Positions 35,338 to 44,971 of a DNA stretch of 64,000 nucleotides are shown here, one piece after another. The translations under genes and the position numbers were made by a program. Below the pieces are notes generated by a model, which was not told the DNA's origin, did no database searches, and saw nothing but the letters and a program-made list of their open reading frames with translations. The stretch lies in assembly GCA_002422545.1 (NCBI GenBank), contig DIWF01000003.1:1-64000 (forward strand), in the 5' to 3' direction. The stretch is from Firmicutes bacterium UBA6113. GTDB lineage: Bacteria > Bacillota > Clostridia > Tissierellales > Sedimentibacteraceae. The first letter of the stretch is position 1. Each line of letters begins with the position of its first letter.

Positions 35338-35638
35338 ATATAGCAAAATATCCCGCAAAATAACTAACTCCCCGAATTTAAAGGAATAATTAACAAAGTT
35401 ATAATTAGCACATAATATGGTATGCATACAAGGCTTCGGCAAAATTTAAGTAAAATATGTAAAATTATGCAAAATTCAAAAATTTTAAGTCACTTTAAAT
35501 AGCACTTTTTATCCGTATGAGGCAAGCATTCAAGATTTACGAATACCGCATTTCGATTTTTTATTGAAATCATGAGATTATAGATTTAAAAAGCACCATT
35601 GCAAATTTATACCTATTATGAATAATTATATACAAAAA
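35338..35638. repeat. 300-bp dispersed repeat, copy 2
   Basis: Direct-orientation partner of 29285-29585. The two copies bracket about 6 kb of accessory genes, so recombination between them could remove that block. Confidence 0.85.
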
Positions 35639-35837
35639 TCCGTGGAATTCGCTCTTAAGGAGAATAAATCAATTACATTATCAAATCTATCAAGATAATT
35701 AAAAATGTAAGTAATTTTTCTGTTCAACTATATTCTATTCATATTTCATTTTCTATCTAACTAATTGTACTTCAGGCAGATATAAACGCTCTATAGTGAT
35801 TTTCCTAAAAGTTTTCTTTATGGTAGATATTGGGTAG

Positions 35838-35899
35838 ATATTGGGACGGTTCTTTTTGATTGATGTGAATTAACGATCAATAAGAACCGTCCCCAATAT
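35838..35899. repeat. Palindromic GGGACGGTTCTT element
   Basis: ATTGGGACGGTTCTT pairs with AAGAACCGTCCCCAAT across about 27 bases that also pair partly (TTGATTGA/TCAATAAG). Resembles a palindrome common between genes in Clostridia. No coding function. Confidence 0.65.
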
Positions 35900-36004
35900 A
35901 GCCCAAGAAGAAAATCCAAACAGATCCGTTATCAAAGAATATAAATCGCCAGTACAAAAAACACTTCGCGTGGATACGCTATCATAAAATCACGCAGGTG
36001 TAAC

Positions 36005-36139
36005 TTTATAACAAAGTTTGACTAAACACCTCTAAAAAATGTTGAAATTTCGTTAGCCATCTTTTATGTTTTTAAAACAAAGTTTGAATAAACTACTTCG
36101 ATTGTCAAAATAGTCTTTAAAACAAAGTTTGACTAAATC
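36005..36139 (+). repeat. Three copies of a 19-23-base repeat
   Basis: TTTAAAACAAAGTTTGACTAAAT-type units lie at about 36005-36026, 36071-36094 and 36116-36139, with spacers of about 45 and 22 bases. Related units, inverted, lie at 45237-45280. Confidence 0.65.
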
Positions 36140-36185
36140 CAAAAATATTAATTATTATTGGTAGTACAATTAAATGCTTTAAATA

Positions 36186-37301
36186 CTAAAAAGGAAACCA
36201 ATTATTCCTTAATTCAGTCGCAAACTTCTTAATAACATATTCGTAATTGTCAGGATTTGATTTTGAAAATTCAACTATTTCTTTAGACATCTCTTCCATT
36301 GCCATAAAATCTATAGAAAAAAGTTTAATTTTGTATCTACTTAAAAATTCTTCCGCACCTTTTTTGACATCTTCTTGTAACGATTTATACTTTAAAAGTA
36401 CTTCTTTTGCATACTTTTTCTGGTGATATTCTGACTGCTCCTTTTTTAGAAAATATTCCTTAATTAAAATTTCAGACAAACCAAGCCATGCAGACTCATC
36501 ATTATCATTACCTTCTATAGTAGTTATTTTATTCGCCATTTTAATAATACAGAAATCAATGATGGACTTTTTCTGTTCTCTCTCAATAGTAGCAAGTACT
36601 TCTTGATCATTTTCTAGTACCTTTTCGCCAACCTTTTGAACCATCTTTTCCATACGTTCAATAAGATTTTTCATATTATCTACTGACTCAGATACTTTGC
36701 TATCAGTTTTTCTGTTTACTAAACTATCTAGATATAAGTAAAGCAAACCGGATATCTGAGACTTAAATTGATTTTCTATATCTTCATATCTGCTAAATCT
36801 AAATATTGGAAGGCCTGCTAGATACAGATCACTGATGAATTCAAAAACATTAACATTATCCACATAAGCAAAAGTTATTTTTTTAAATTTATTCTCCTGT
36901 TCAAGATTATAATAGAGGTCTCGATTCTTTTTAAATGTTTCGTATTCTGTTAAAACATTACTTTCAATAAAAGCATATATAGGTATTCCACGCTCTCTGG
37001 CAGCTAAAAATTCATTTTTTGTTATAGAAGTATAATATTTTTCATATTTACGCGAGTACTCATCTAATCCCATAGTGGTCGATTCAGCCCCATATCTACC
37101 TCCGACAATAAGTATTAACATATTCGAATTTCTCACTTCTTTATAGCAAGAGCTTTCTAGTGGCTCATCATGCTCAAACGTTACATCACCACTTTCAAAA
37201 AGAATGCTATCAAACCCTAAATCGAATAATAGTTTTTCAATATTTTCTCGTATATATTTCATGTCATAATATGTAGAACTCACAAATATCTTCGGTTTCA
37301 A
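36186..37301 (-). CDS. DUF4062 domain protein, putative defence component
   Basis: 371 residues. The N-terminal DUF4062 domain (1 to about 100) is clear: KIFVSSTYYDMKYIRENIEK, then SNMLILIVGGRYGAEST. It has a TIR-like Rossmann layout and in other proteins replaces TIR at the front of STAND/NLR-like defence ATPases. Here it is followed by a helical region with no P-loop, KYKSLQEDVKKGAEEFLSRY. No enzyme residues can be assigned. It lies downstream of the helicase-nuclease gene, separated by 580 bases. Confidence 0.82.
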   Translation of the reverse strand: MKPKIFVSSTYYDMKYIRENIEKLLFDLGFDSILFESGDVTFEHDEPLESSCYKEVRNSNMLILIVGGRYGAESTTMGLDEYSRKYEKYYTSITKNEFLAARERGIPIYAFIESNVLTEYETFKKNRDLYYNLEQENKFKKITFAYVDNVNVFEFISDLYLAGLPIFRFSRYEDIENQFKSQISGLLYLYLDSLVNRKTDSKVSESVDNMKNLIERMEKMVQKVGEKVLENDQEVLATIEREQKKSIIDFCIIKMANKITTIEGNDNDESAWLGLSEILIKEYFLKKEQSEYHQKKYAKEVLLKYKSLQEDVKKGAEEFLSRYKIKLFSIDFMAMEEMSKEIVEFSKSNPDNYEYVIKKFATELRNNWFPF

Positions 37302-37649
37302 TTCTCTTTCCTCCTAAATTACACTAATTCATACCTCATACTTAATAAATTCCCTAACTGTCATACCCCATATCTCACTTATTACTGATTTTTAGTATTA
37401 ATTACAAACGTGCATCGCTCATAATTCTAATAGTAAGTAAAAACATAACAAGAAATTCAAATTACTTCTCAACTGCAGTATTTTCTATGTATTAGCGAAA
37501 AGCAGATTCACCTCGATATTAATATTTATATTTTACTAGCCTGGCAAATCTGCCTTTTTTTTCAAATGGTGGAGTCCAGATGGGACGACCCTCTCAGCGC
37601 TAATTCCAATTGTTTAAGGCTGTCTTTCAATGTCACTATATTATCATAA

Positions 37650-37751
37650 TCATTGGCTGCGGACTCCACAAGCACCTGCAGGGATTCCCATCTGAACTAC
37701 CACAATCGTTGATATAATTACACTCGTAAAGAGCTTTCCATCAATTGTCAT
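37650..37751 (-). CDS. 33-residue hydrophobic small ORF
   Basis: Reads MTIDGKLFTSVIISTIVVV, then QMGIPAGACGVRSQ. An AAGGTGG site lies 10 bases before the ATG. It fills part of the gap between the helicase and DUF4062 genes. In another frame the same DNA reads LQVLVESAANDYDNIVTLKD, so one of the two is chance. The rest of 37302-37880 shows nothing. Confidence 0.3.
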   Translation of the reverse strand: MTIDGKLFTSVIISTIVVVQMGIPAGACGVRSQ

Positions 37752-37881
37752 TACAAAATAACCACCTTATTTCCACTTCTTTTTGAACACAACCTTACAA
37801 CTACAGATACATATACTCAACAAACCAATAATGGACTGTTTTCAAAAACACCCATATCATAAACATAATGAGATTTCTATG

Positions 37882-40476
37882 CTATATTTCTGACAATATT
37901 TTTTTTGAAATTAACTCAATGAATGCCTGTGGTGTTGTTTTGTCACATATAAACAACTCTTTAGTTTTCATACGCCACTCAGAATCGCCTGCTTCTGTCC
38001 AAGTGCTTCTTGCGGTTCTAAGTGAATTAATTGCTCTTACTGCCCAATTATAAAACTCTTTACGCTCTAAATAAAAAACTTCTTTACCAAAAATGCGAGC
38101 CGATGATTCAATGTATTTACTGTTAGAAATAAATATCGTAATTATTTTTGCATTGCTATTTAATGTTTTTACATTTTGTTTTATCCATGTTAAATGTGAT
38201 GCCGCCTGTCTAACATGGTCGATTGGTATTTCTTTTTCTTCACTTTCATAAATTTTATCTTCTGCAACAATGCACAAATCATCATTAATGATCCAATAGG
38301 GATCTGGAGCACCAGAACTATCATTGTTATGTGCATCATAACCAAGCAAAATTCCAAGTTCAAGATGCCATTTTTCAAATTCAGTGCCAAAGCTCGAGTT
38401 TAATCCTTCTAAAATTGATTTTGCTTTTTCTTCAAAACGATTATTATTCCGATTTCTTAATATGTTCTCTTCTAATAAATTAACGATGTCAAAGAAGTAG
38501 TCGTTTATTGTTTCTTGTCTTATACCAATAGCAGTTTCACTGATTAAATCTGAAAGCCATCGTACACCACCCTTGTTATTTTTAATAGCTTCCGAAAAAA
38601 ACTGTTTTGCATTTGAAGTTTCGCCAATTTCAAGTGCCAAAGAACCACAAATATATTGCCAATAACATTTATATCCAGATAGAGAAGGGGCATTTAATAT
38701 TTCTGCGACTTGAATTGCTTTTTCATATGCAGATTGATAGTTTTTCTTCCATAAATCATATTGCATATCTACTTCAATCTGAGCTGCACTAAAAAGTTTT
38801 TCAAACAATTTTTCTTGTTCAGCATTTTTCCCTTCTGCAACATATTGATCTCTTAAATCTACAATTTCTGATTCAGCACTTGCCCATTCTTCTTTTCTCT
38901 CATAAAAAATTTTTATATTTTCAAGAATATCTTCTACACTTTTAAAATCAGTGGAGTTATCAATACCAAATTTAATTTCTGCTCTCATTTCAGGATGATA
39001 AGTTGACTGTATTTTGGGTGAAGTGACTTCGTTAATTATGCTATTTCCAAATATACACACAACAGAATAATCGCTTGCATTTCTTGTACATCTACCAACT
39101 GCCTGTACGATACGTGTTTTAATACGTTCTGCATACAACAATGAGGCAGCCATTTTCACCACAAGAAATTTTTCTTGCAAGTGTGTGACTTTCGGCAAGT
39201 TATAAATAAACAACATTCTACTTTCATCATCTGGAAAATCAACACCATCAAATCTATTCGCCATAACTACCATAGCATTTTCTGATTGACAATAGCTTTC
39301 TTTGGTATCACTAAGAGTTTTTGCATTGAAAATTTTGATTTCTGGTACTTTTTCCTTGAAATACTCGGAGATGTCATCTGCATCTTTGTCACTTGGGACA
39401 ATTACTACACTACGTTTTGCTTCTTGATGTAGTTTAAATAATATTTCACCATGTGCATCTGGTTGAAGTGATAAATCAGGAAAAACAAAAAGACGTCTTC
39501 CAAGACCCTTTGTATCCCAATCGCTTACGATTGGAAGTCTTTGAATCTTTTTACATCCAGTAATTCTCTCTAATTCTCCGCTATTTCCAAGTGTTGCAGA
39601 CATAAAAATCCTTTGCGATGAATTATTAAAAGCCGCATGAGTTTCTGTAGGTGGAATATATGGACGGATAAGTATGGACTTCCAACTTACATATATTTGA
39701 CAATCAGCTAAATTTTCAGATATTCTGCTCCATGCGTATTTTAAATTAGTACTACTTGTTCCAACTTGAAGCAATTGTTGCAATTCACCTATTTTAGAAA
39801 TCAACTTAGGACGAGGCAATAGATTGTTCCAGTTTATAATATCTTCTTCATACGGATCATCCATACGCAATCTATACAATCCCGATTCACCTATTACATC
39901 TTCAAGTAAAGAGATTATCTGAAAAAATAATGTTTCGTGCTTGTCACGTTCAACATCTAAAGACCAATTATCTATTATATAATTTTCTGATGAATGTACA
40001 TCATCAAAAATAAGTATATCAGGGCTATCAAAAAAACTGTTTACAGCAAAAAACGAACTGTACGTAGTAACACCAATAGCTTGCCCTAATATGTATTTTG
40101 ATTTTCCAGACACATCATATTCGGCTTGTCGTCCTACAAAGGGAATAACTTCTATACCATATTGATTACGCGATTGTTCACATACTTGCGACACCAACTG
40201 ATTTGTAGGACAAAGAAATAAACACTTGCGTTTGTATTTTCTTCGATGAAACTCTGCGATTAATATTCCTACAAGAGTTTTTCCACTTCCCGTTGGCAAC
40301 TCAAAAGCCACATTTTTATTAATAATTGATGAATCACTTATTGTTTTTAAATAATTATCAATCATTTGAGATTGATAATCTAATATTCCTTTAATGGTTT
40401 TCAATTTGTTATCTTGGTACATTTCTTGTGGTGTAGAGAAACTGTTAGATTCAATTTTCCTTGTCTTAAATGCCAT
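37882..40476 (-). CDS. Superfamily 2 helicase fused to a PD-(D/E)XK-like nuclease domain
   Basis: 864 residues. Walker A is ELPTGSGKT (60-67), Walker B DILIFDDVHSSE (DDVH 158-161), and the second RecA lobe ends with motif VI QAVGRCTRNASDYS. The general form is XPD/DinG-like or DEAD-like. After a helical region the C-terminus has GAPDPYWIINDDLCIVAEDK (D725, E739, K741), which fits PD-(D/E)XK spacing, so it would unwind and cut nucleic acid. The start is 40476, behind GGAGG. Its place beside DUF4062 suggests antiviral defence. The helicase is firm; the nuclease is by eye. Confidence 0.82.
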   Translation of the reverse strand: MAFKTRKIESNSFSTPQEMYQDNKLKTIKGILDYQSQMIDNYLKTISDSSIINKNVAFELPTGSGKTLVGILIAEFHRRKYKRKCLFLCPTNQLVSQVCEQSRNQYGIEVIPFVGRQAEYDVSGKSKYILGQAIGVTTYSSFFAVNSFFDSPDILIFDDVHSSENYIIDNWSLDVERDKHETLFFQIISLLEDVIGESGLYRLRMDDPYEEDIINWNNLLPRPKLISKIGELQQLLQVGTSSTNLKYAWSRISENLADCQIYVSWKSILIRPYIPPTETHAAFNNSSQRIFMSATLGNSGELERITGCKKIQRLPIVSDWDTKGLGRRLFVFPDLSLQPDAHGEILFKLHQEAKRSVVIVPSDKDADDISEYFKEKVPEIKIFNAKTLSDTKESYCQSENAMVVMANRFDGVDFPDDESRMLFIYNLPKVTHLQEKFLVVKMAASLLYAERIKTRIVQAVGRCTRNASDYSVVCIFGNSIINEVTSPKIQSTYHPEMRAEIKFGIDNSTDFKSVEDILENIKIFYERKEEWASAESEIVDLRDQYVAEGKNAEQEKLFEKLFSAAQIEVDMQYDLWKKNYQSAYEKAIQVAEILNAPSLSGYKCYWQYICGSLALEIGETSNAKQFFSEAIKNNKGGVRWLSDLISETAIGIRQETINDYFFDIVNLLEENILRNRNNNRFEEKAKSILEGLNSSFGTEFEKWHLELGILLGYDAHNNDSSGAPDPYWIINDDLCIVAEDKIYESEEKEIPIDHVRQAASHLTWIKQNVKTLNSNAKIITIFISNSKYIESSARIFGKEVFYLERKEFYNWAVRAINSLRTARSTWTEAGDSEWRMKTKELFICDKTTPQAFIELISKKILSEI

Positions 40477-40676
40477 TTCATTTCCTCCATTATTAATATT
40501 GCAATGTGTTCCAATTTCTTCCAAGTTGCTAATCCCAGCATACTCTCATCATACATTGTTCTTACTTCGCATAGGGGTGATATATGAAGTCTGCAATAAT
40601 TAAAGAAAAGAATAATCAAAAATATTCTATCTTCTTTTATGCACTAACACATATTCCTCATTCATTGATATTCTTA

Positions 40677-40766
40677 CTATTTTAAATATCTATCAAACAA
40701 CTCGCTTTCCTCTTTTTCCAAGTGAAAACACCTAAAAGTAATCAAGTTATTATCAGAATAATCGAA
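40677..40766 (-). pseudogene. C-terminal fragment of a VOC-family gene
   Basis: The frame reads FDYSDNNLITFRCFHLEKEE, then LFDRYLK and stop. About 25 bases are identical with the end of the VOC gene at 24688 (AACACCTAAAAGTAATCAAG). Only the tail survives. Confidence 0.7.
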
Positions 40767-41043
40767 TACCAGTTTTTAGGAGAAGGATCCTGGCGCTCAT
40801 ATATATTTTATGTTGCCACCATTCATCATTTTGACAGTAATAAATAGTTTCATCTTGTTCTATGCACTCACCAGTTCTAAAATGTGTATCGAACCTGTGT
40901 GAACTGTGCTTTTCGCTAAGCACAGCACCGCAATATGGACACAAACGATTAAAAACCTCAACCAGATCACGATTTTTTTCAACTGAGAAACTTTCGCCAT
41001 AATAAGCCTGGAATTCTTTATACTCTAAAAATTTATTTATCAT
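40753..41043 (-). CDS. Small zinc-ribbon protein, unknown
   Basis: 96 residues. Cysteines occur in RLCPYCGAVLS and later TGECIEQ and YYCQNDEWW, which could make a zinc ribbon. Its end overlaps the VOC fragment, so the C-terminus may be altered by a join. The next gene, a methyltransferase, runs the same way. Confidence 0.55.
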   Translation of the reverse strand: MINKFLEYKEFQAYYGESFSVEKNRDLVEVFNRLCPYCGAVLSEKHSSHRFDTHFRTGECIEQDETIYYCQNDEWWQHKIYMSARILLLKTGIRLF

Positions 41044-41130
41044 TTATTTCTCCTATTTCTCCAAGCTTGCTGCTATTGATATTTGTATTTGCAATCCCGG
41101 CGGCTAGCAGTCCCTGATTTTCCATACTAC

Positions 41131-41844
41131 CTATTTCATTAAAACAGATATAAATATAATATCAACTAGCCCTTCATGATTGACTTTCCCACTCGTAATC
41201 AATACTCTTCCACCACTTGATATTGATTTAGCTCTGTGATTATCATAGACTATTTTAGAAAAATGAAATTCATCTTTCAGTGCATGGAAATAAGGGTCTG
41301 TATCCTCATTGATTATCTCTCCGCTTCGATCGATGATATGTATAGGCACACCCTTTACATTAGAAATCCTGCATGCATCCCATATAATCAACTCCGAATA
41401 AGAAGATTCCGGATTTTCCTTTATTTGGTCTATATTCAAGCCATATTCTAGCATGTATGGTACATATGACTGAATCATTTGCTTATTCCAATACGACCCA
41501 ACATTCCAACATATCACTATATCACAAGCATATTTCGACAACGTTTGTTCCCTGAACTGTGCGTCAGCAACATCTCCTTCAAGAAAAATCACATTTTCCT
41601 TCGTGTACCCATTATCAGCAATCAACTTTTTGGCTGCCATGATACATTCAAGATTTTTATCAATTGCAACGACTTTATGCCCACTATGAATAAGAGCAAG
41701 GGTGCTATATCCTGTACCGCAACCGATTTCCATAACAGTTTTGAAGCCTGTCAGCTTTTCGCACATCCACTGATAATATTTCTTCTCATAAAAGAACTGT
41801 GCGCTGGTATTCCATTGCTCAGCATATTGTTTTATTTCGTTCAT
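41131..41844 (-). CDS. Class I SAM-dependent methyltransferase
   Basis: 237 residues. Motif I VMEIGCGTGYSTLALIHSG, acidic VVAIDKNLECI, and DIVICWNVGSYW after. Start at 41844, nine bases after AAAGGA. It shares an upstream motif with the Cys-rich gene and the kinase gene, so it may belong to their system. Confidence 0.85.
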   Translation of the reverse strand: MNEIKQYAEQWNTSAQFFYEKKYYQWMCEKLTGFKTVMEIGCGTGYSTLALIHSGHKVVAIDKNLECIMAAKKLIADNGYTKENVIFLEGDVADAQFREQTLSKYACDIVICWNVGSYWNKQMIQSYVPYMLEYGLNIDQIKENPESSYSELIIWDACRISNVKGVPIHIIDRSGEIINEDTDPYFHALKDEFHFSKIVYDNHRAKSISSGGRVLITSGKVNHEGLVDIIFISVLMK

Positions 41845-41945
41845 CAAAAACATCCTTTCTAAAAGTAAATTATAACTTATGAAAATAATTCATATTATAC
41901 ACTTACTTGTGTCTTCACAAAAGTTTCGTAATACCTGTATTATAA

Positions 41946-41988
41946 GAACTTCCCATTATTGCTATAATCAATTAATACACATATTAAT
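41946..41988 (-). promoter_or_regulatory. Shared upstream motif, copy A (methyltransferase)
   Basis: The minus strand contains GATTATAGCAATAATGGGAA and GTTC. It lies about 100 bases before the methyltransferase start. Copies B and C stand before the Cys-rich protein and the kinase. Confidence 0.55.
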
Positions 41989-42044
41989 ATGAATATTACA
42001 TAATTGGAAGTTAACATTTGTACGAATTAATATTTGTCTTCCTG

Positions 42045-42350
42045 CTAATTCATGGTTTCATTACCTAACTTATATGAACATTTGATACATGGTTGTCCAT
42101 TATACATAGTGAACTCCTTATAATATTTACAGCCAGCGCACTGTTCTTTCATAATAATATTATCTTGAGTTGGACAAGTGTCTTTATCAATAGCTAATAT
42201 CCGAATATTAATGTTAACATCATCAGGAATCTTTTTTTCTGCTTCTCTCTTTGCTGCCTCTTGCTGCAATCGTTTATTCTCCGCATCTCTTTTAGCCACG
42301 ATAATTTGCTGCTGGGAAGTTTTACCCTGCATATCAAATCTAAATGCCAT
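42045..42350 (-). CDS. Small coiled-coil and Cys-rich protein next to the kinase
   Basis: 101 residues. The N-terminal half is a charged coiled coil (AKRDAENKRLQQEAAKREAE); the C-terminal half has CAGCKYYKEF and PCIKCSYKLG, a likely zinc site. No family recognised. It lies 209 bases downstream of the kinase gene and has its own copy of the shared motif. Confidence 0.65.
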   Translation of the reverse strand: MAFRFDMQGKTSQQQIIVAKRDAENKRLQQEAAKREAEKKIPDDVNINIRILAIDKDTCPTQDNIIMKEQCAGCKYYKEFTMYNGQPCIKCSYKLGNETMN

Positions 42351-42421
42351 AAATTCTAATCTCCTTCACTTTTTTATTCTATTTAAAATTCTATCTCTTA
42401 TTCAATAACCTATCATTTGAC

Positions 42422-42463
42422 GAATTGCGCATAATTGCTATAATCAATTAATACACAGATTAA
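42422..42463 (-). promoter_or_regulatory. Shared upstream motif, copy B (Cys-rich protein)
   Basis: The minus strand reads TGTGTATTAATTGATTATAG, then CAATTATGCGCAATTC. The first half is nearly identical with copy A. It is 72 bases before the gene's start. Confidence 0.55.
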
Positions 42464-42558
42464 ACATAATGAGAAACTTATATAAGCCAGTCCAATTTAA
42501 TTTTCTCTTTAAATAGAGAGAGTAACATTAGCTTTATTGAATTGTTAGCTAGATACTG

Positions 42559-44118
42559 TTACATAAAAACGAAAGAAAGCGATTGAATCAACCCCAAGAA
42601 TGAGGCACTGTTAAATTCATCAAAATCAGCCCGGTAGAGGTGTGTCACCTGCACCTTATTAATTTCTTTTGGTAATTCTTGTAATGAAAACGCAAAGGGT
42701 TCTCGCCGTTCCTTACCCGTAGCTAAGCTAAAATTATTCTTGTTATTCATAATAATCCAATCTCCATAGATATCACCGCTATCCAATAAGAGAATGTTAA
42801 AACCGTATCTCGATTTATTTGTGATCTCGCCCCATGCTAAGATGTTCTTACCCTTATACTGCGGAATATAATTTTCTCTCCGCATACCTTCACCGCCAAA
42901 TATCCTGTCAATAGGAACTTCACGGACAAAATTCTCTTTTAGAATTGCCTCCAAATTGATTGCCAAATAATTATTCGGGGGAATAATCAATTTCCAAAAG
43001 AAGTTTTTTTGATCGGGTGCGACATATTGGTTTGTGGGGAAGGTCAGTTTCTCTTTCCCTGCATATTGCAAATTTACTTTTTCGGCATACTCAATGATTG
43101 GCGCAATGATGGTTTGCTCAAATTGCGAGTAAACTAACTTCAAGAAATCTTCTTTTTCCTTTTTCTGATGCTTAAATGTACCTTCTTGCTTTTGGCGCGC
43201 AATATCTTCAGCATTTTTTGCAGATATAGCCATTGCAACCATCTTGTCTACTGTAGAATTAGGAGTAGATTGTGCATCAAGAAGCTCGATAATCTCATCC
43301 CAAGTTGAAAACCGCCTCTTTGCAGATTTTTCAAGCATTCTGTTAATAAGAGATGTTAAACTTGGCGACAGAGCGGGATGTGTCTTACAAATATTTGTAA
43401 TCGCAGAATATAAATGAGTTGACTTACACTCTTCCAGCGTATTGGGAAGCGGAGTGTACGGATACTGCAAAGTAGCCAATTCATAAAACACAATTCCCAT
43501 AGAATATATGTCCATTTGTATTGTGTTCTTGCTCAAATCCCATGCCTCAGGAGCCATATATAATGGTGTTCCTCCTCCTTTAAAAGACAATGTACGCGTG
43601 CTCTCTGCTACAACTTTAGATAAACCAAAGTCAGAGATCTTAAAAGTGTTGCCACACAGAAGGATATTGTCTGGTTTTATATCTCTATGAACTAAACTGC
43701 TATTAATTTGACGCATGCCTTTTGCTAATTGCTTAAAAATGCCAATCAGTTCATTATCCGTGTATATTTTGCCACTGTGCTTTCCCTTTTCCAATATAGT
43801 ACCCAATGTGCCGCCATCAGCATACTCCATTATGATGTAGGGTGGGAATTCCGGAAAAGCATCTCCATCATGGACATATTCATATCGAATCACATTTTCT
43901 CCACACACTTTAGTAGCCGAACGAATCTCATTTTTAAAGGATAGAACCGATGACGAATTGCCAAATGACGGAAGCGTTGTTTTTACAGCCCACACAGAGT
44001 TATCTTTTTCCCTGTGGGCTTTAAATACATAGCCAAATCCACCTTGTCCAATTATTTCATCCAAAATATACAGGTTGTCCTTATCGTCTTTAACAGATAA
44101 CCCTACAGTTAAAATCAT
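42559..44118 (-). CDS. Ser/Thr protein kinase with uncharacterised C-terminal domain
   Basis: 519 residues. Kinase domain about 18-285: GQGGFGYVF (glycine loop), WAVKTT (K46), VHRDIKPDNILL (144-146 HRD), DFGLSK (163-165) and MAPEAW, all present, so it should be active. A linker helix (about 300-345, rich in Lys/Glu) precedes a domain of about 175 residues (NQYVAPDQKNFFWKLIIPPN, then GDIYGDWIIMNNKNNFSL) that I do not recognise. No membrane segment or PASTA repeat, so it is unlike PrkC. Such soluble kinases occur in phage-defence islands. Confidence 0.88.
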   Translation of the reverse strand: MILTVGLSVKDDKDNLYILDEIIGQGGFGYVFKAHREKDNSVWAVKTTLPSFGNSSSVLSFKNEIRSATKVCGENVIRYEYVHDGDAFPEFPPYIIMEYADGGTLGTILEKGKHSGKIYTDNELIGIFKQLAKGMRQINSSLVHRDIKPDNILLCGNTFKISDFGLSKVVAESTRTLSFKGGGTPLYMAPEAWDLSKNTIQMDIYSMGIVFYELATLQYPYTPLPNTLEECKSTHLYSAITNICKTHPALSPSLTSLINRMLEKSAKRRFSTWDEIIELLDAQSTPNSTVDKMVAMAISAKNAEDIARQKQEGTFKHQKKEKEDFLKLVYSQFEQTIIAPIIEYAEKVNLQYAGKEKLTFPTNQYVAPDQKNFFWKLIIPPNNYLAINLEAILKENFVREVPIDRIFGGEGMRRENYIPQYKGKNILAWGEITNKSRYGFNILLLDSGDIYGDWIIMNNKNNFSLATGKERREPFAFSLQELPKEINKVQVTHLYRADFDEFNSASFLGLIQSLSFVFM

Positions 44119-44339
44119 CTTATTGTATTCCTCCCGTCTTAAGAAAGTAGTATTAACCCTGTAATAACGAGCAGCTTGAAACTATCTGACGTTTCCAGAA
44201 CTTATTCTTTGTGCCCATGTTATACTTTCAGAGTTATAGGTTGCTATTGGAAAACCGCTTGGTATAATGGTGCAAGACATAGGAAAGCTCCTTTGATGTT
44301 GCACTTAACATATTAAACATAAATTATTCCTGGGTTCTC

Positions 44340-44375
44340 GAACTACCCATTATTGCTATTATCTGTAATATAAAT
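44340..44375 (-). promoter_or_regulatory. Shared upstream motif, copy C (kinase)
   Basis: The minus strand has ATAATAGCAATAATGGGTAG and TTCG, 220 bases before the kinase start. Apart from this copy and the 44918 hairpin, the 44119-45180 gap shows no gene. Confidence 0.5.
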
Positions 44376-44917
44376 TTTCATTTTTTAAAAATTTCAAATC
44401 ATGTAATTTATTTAATTAAAAGCTATAATCATATATAGCTTCTCATAAGAGGCTCGAAAAAATATCGCTGTTTTATTAACATTTAAATTTTATTATTTAT
44501 TGGAAATATATACTGTTTATGATAAAAAATTGTGTATGTATTTAGATTAAAATTCAATAAGATCCAAATTCTTTGGTTTTTATGATATGTTTTTTATATG
44601 CAATTGAACACCCCCCGTATTCAAATCATACTTTTAGTTTACTCTCTCGAAATGATAAAATCAACTATATTTTTGCATTTTTTAACAAAATATTCCTCAA
44701 TTTGCTATTAAACTTCTAAAATCAAAATTAAACGTATAAAACAATGTTTTTTTACGATGTTATCAAATTATCTATCGACTATCTAATTTAGTATTCCCCA
44801 TTGTGCTCCGTCCTCCAAAATACTTACTTATAATAACTACAAGTTTTTGTTTTTTACTTTTAATTTCACTTCTAGATAATACTCTCAATACTAATGTCAT
44901 TAAACTATTTAAATTTA

Positions 44918-44971
44918 AAATGCAGACATTAATAAAATATCCTGATGATAATTTTATTAATGTCTGCATTT
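44918..44971. repeat. 21-bp perfect inverted repeat with 12-base loop
   Basis: AAATGCAGACATTAATAAAAT (20 shown by AAATGCAGACATTAATAAAA) pairs without mismatch with 44951-44971. Too long for an ordinary terminator; could be the relic of a mobile element end or a small RNA. Confidence 0.65.

Noticed and set aside
36005..36139. CRISPR array
   Set aside because: Only three imperfect units with spacers of very different length (about 45 and 22), no cas genes nearby.
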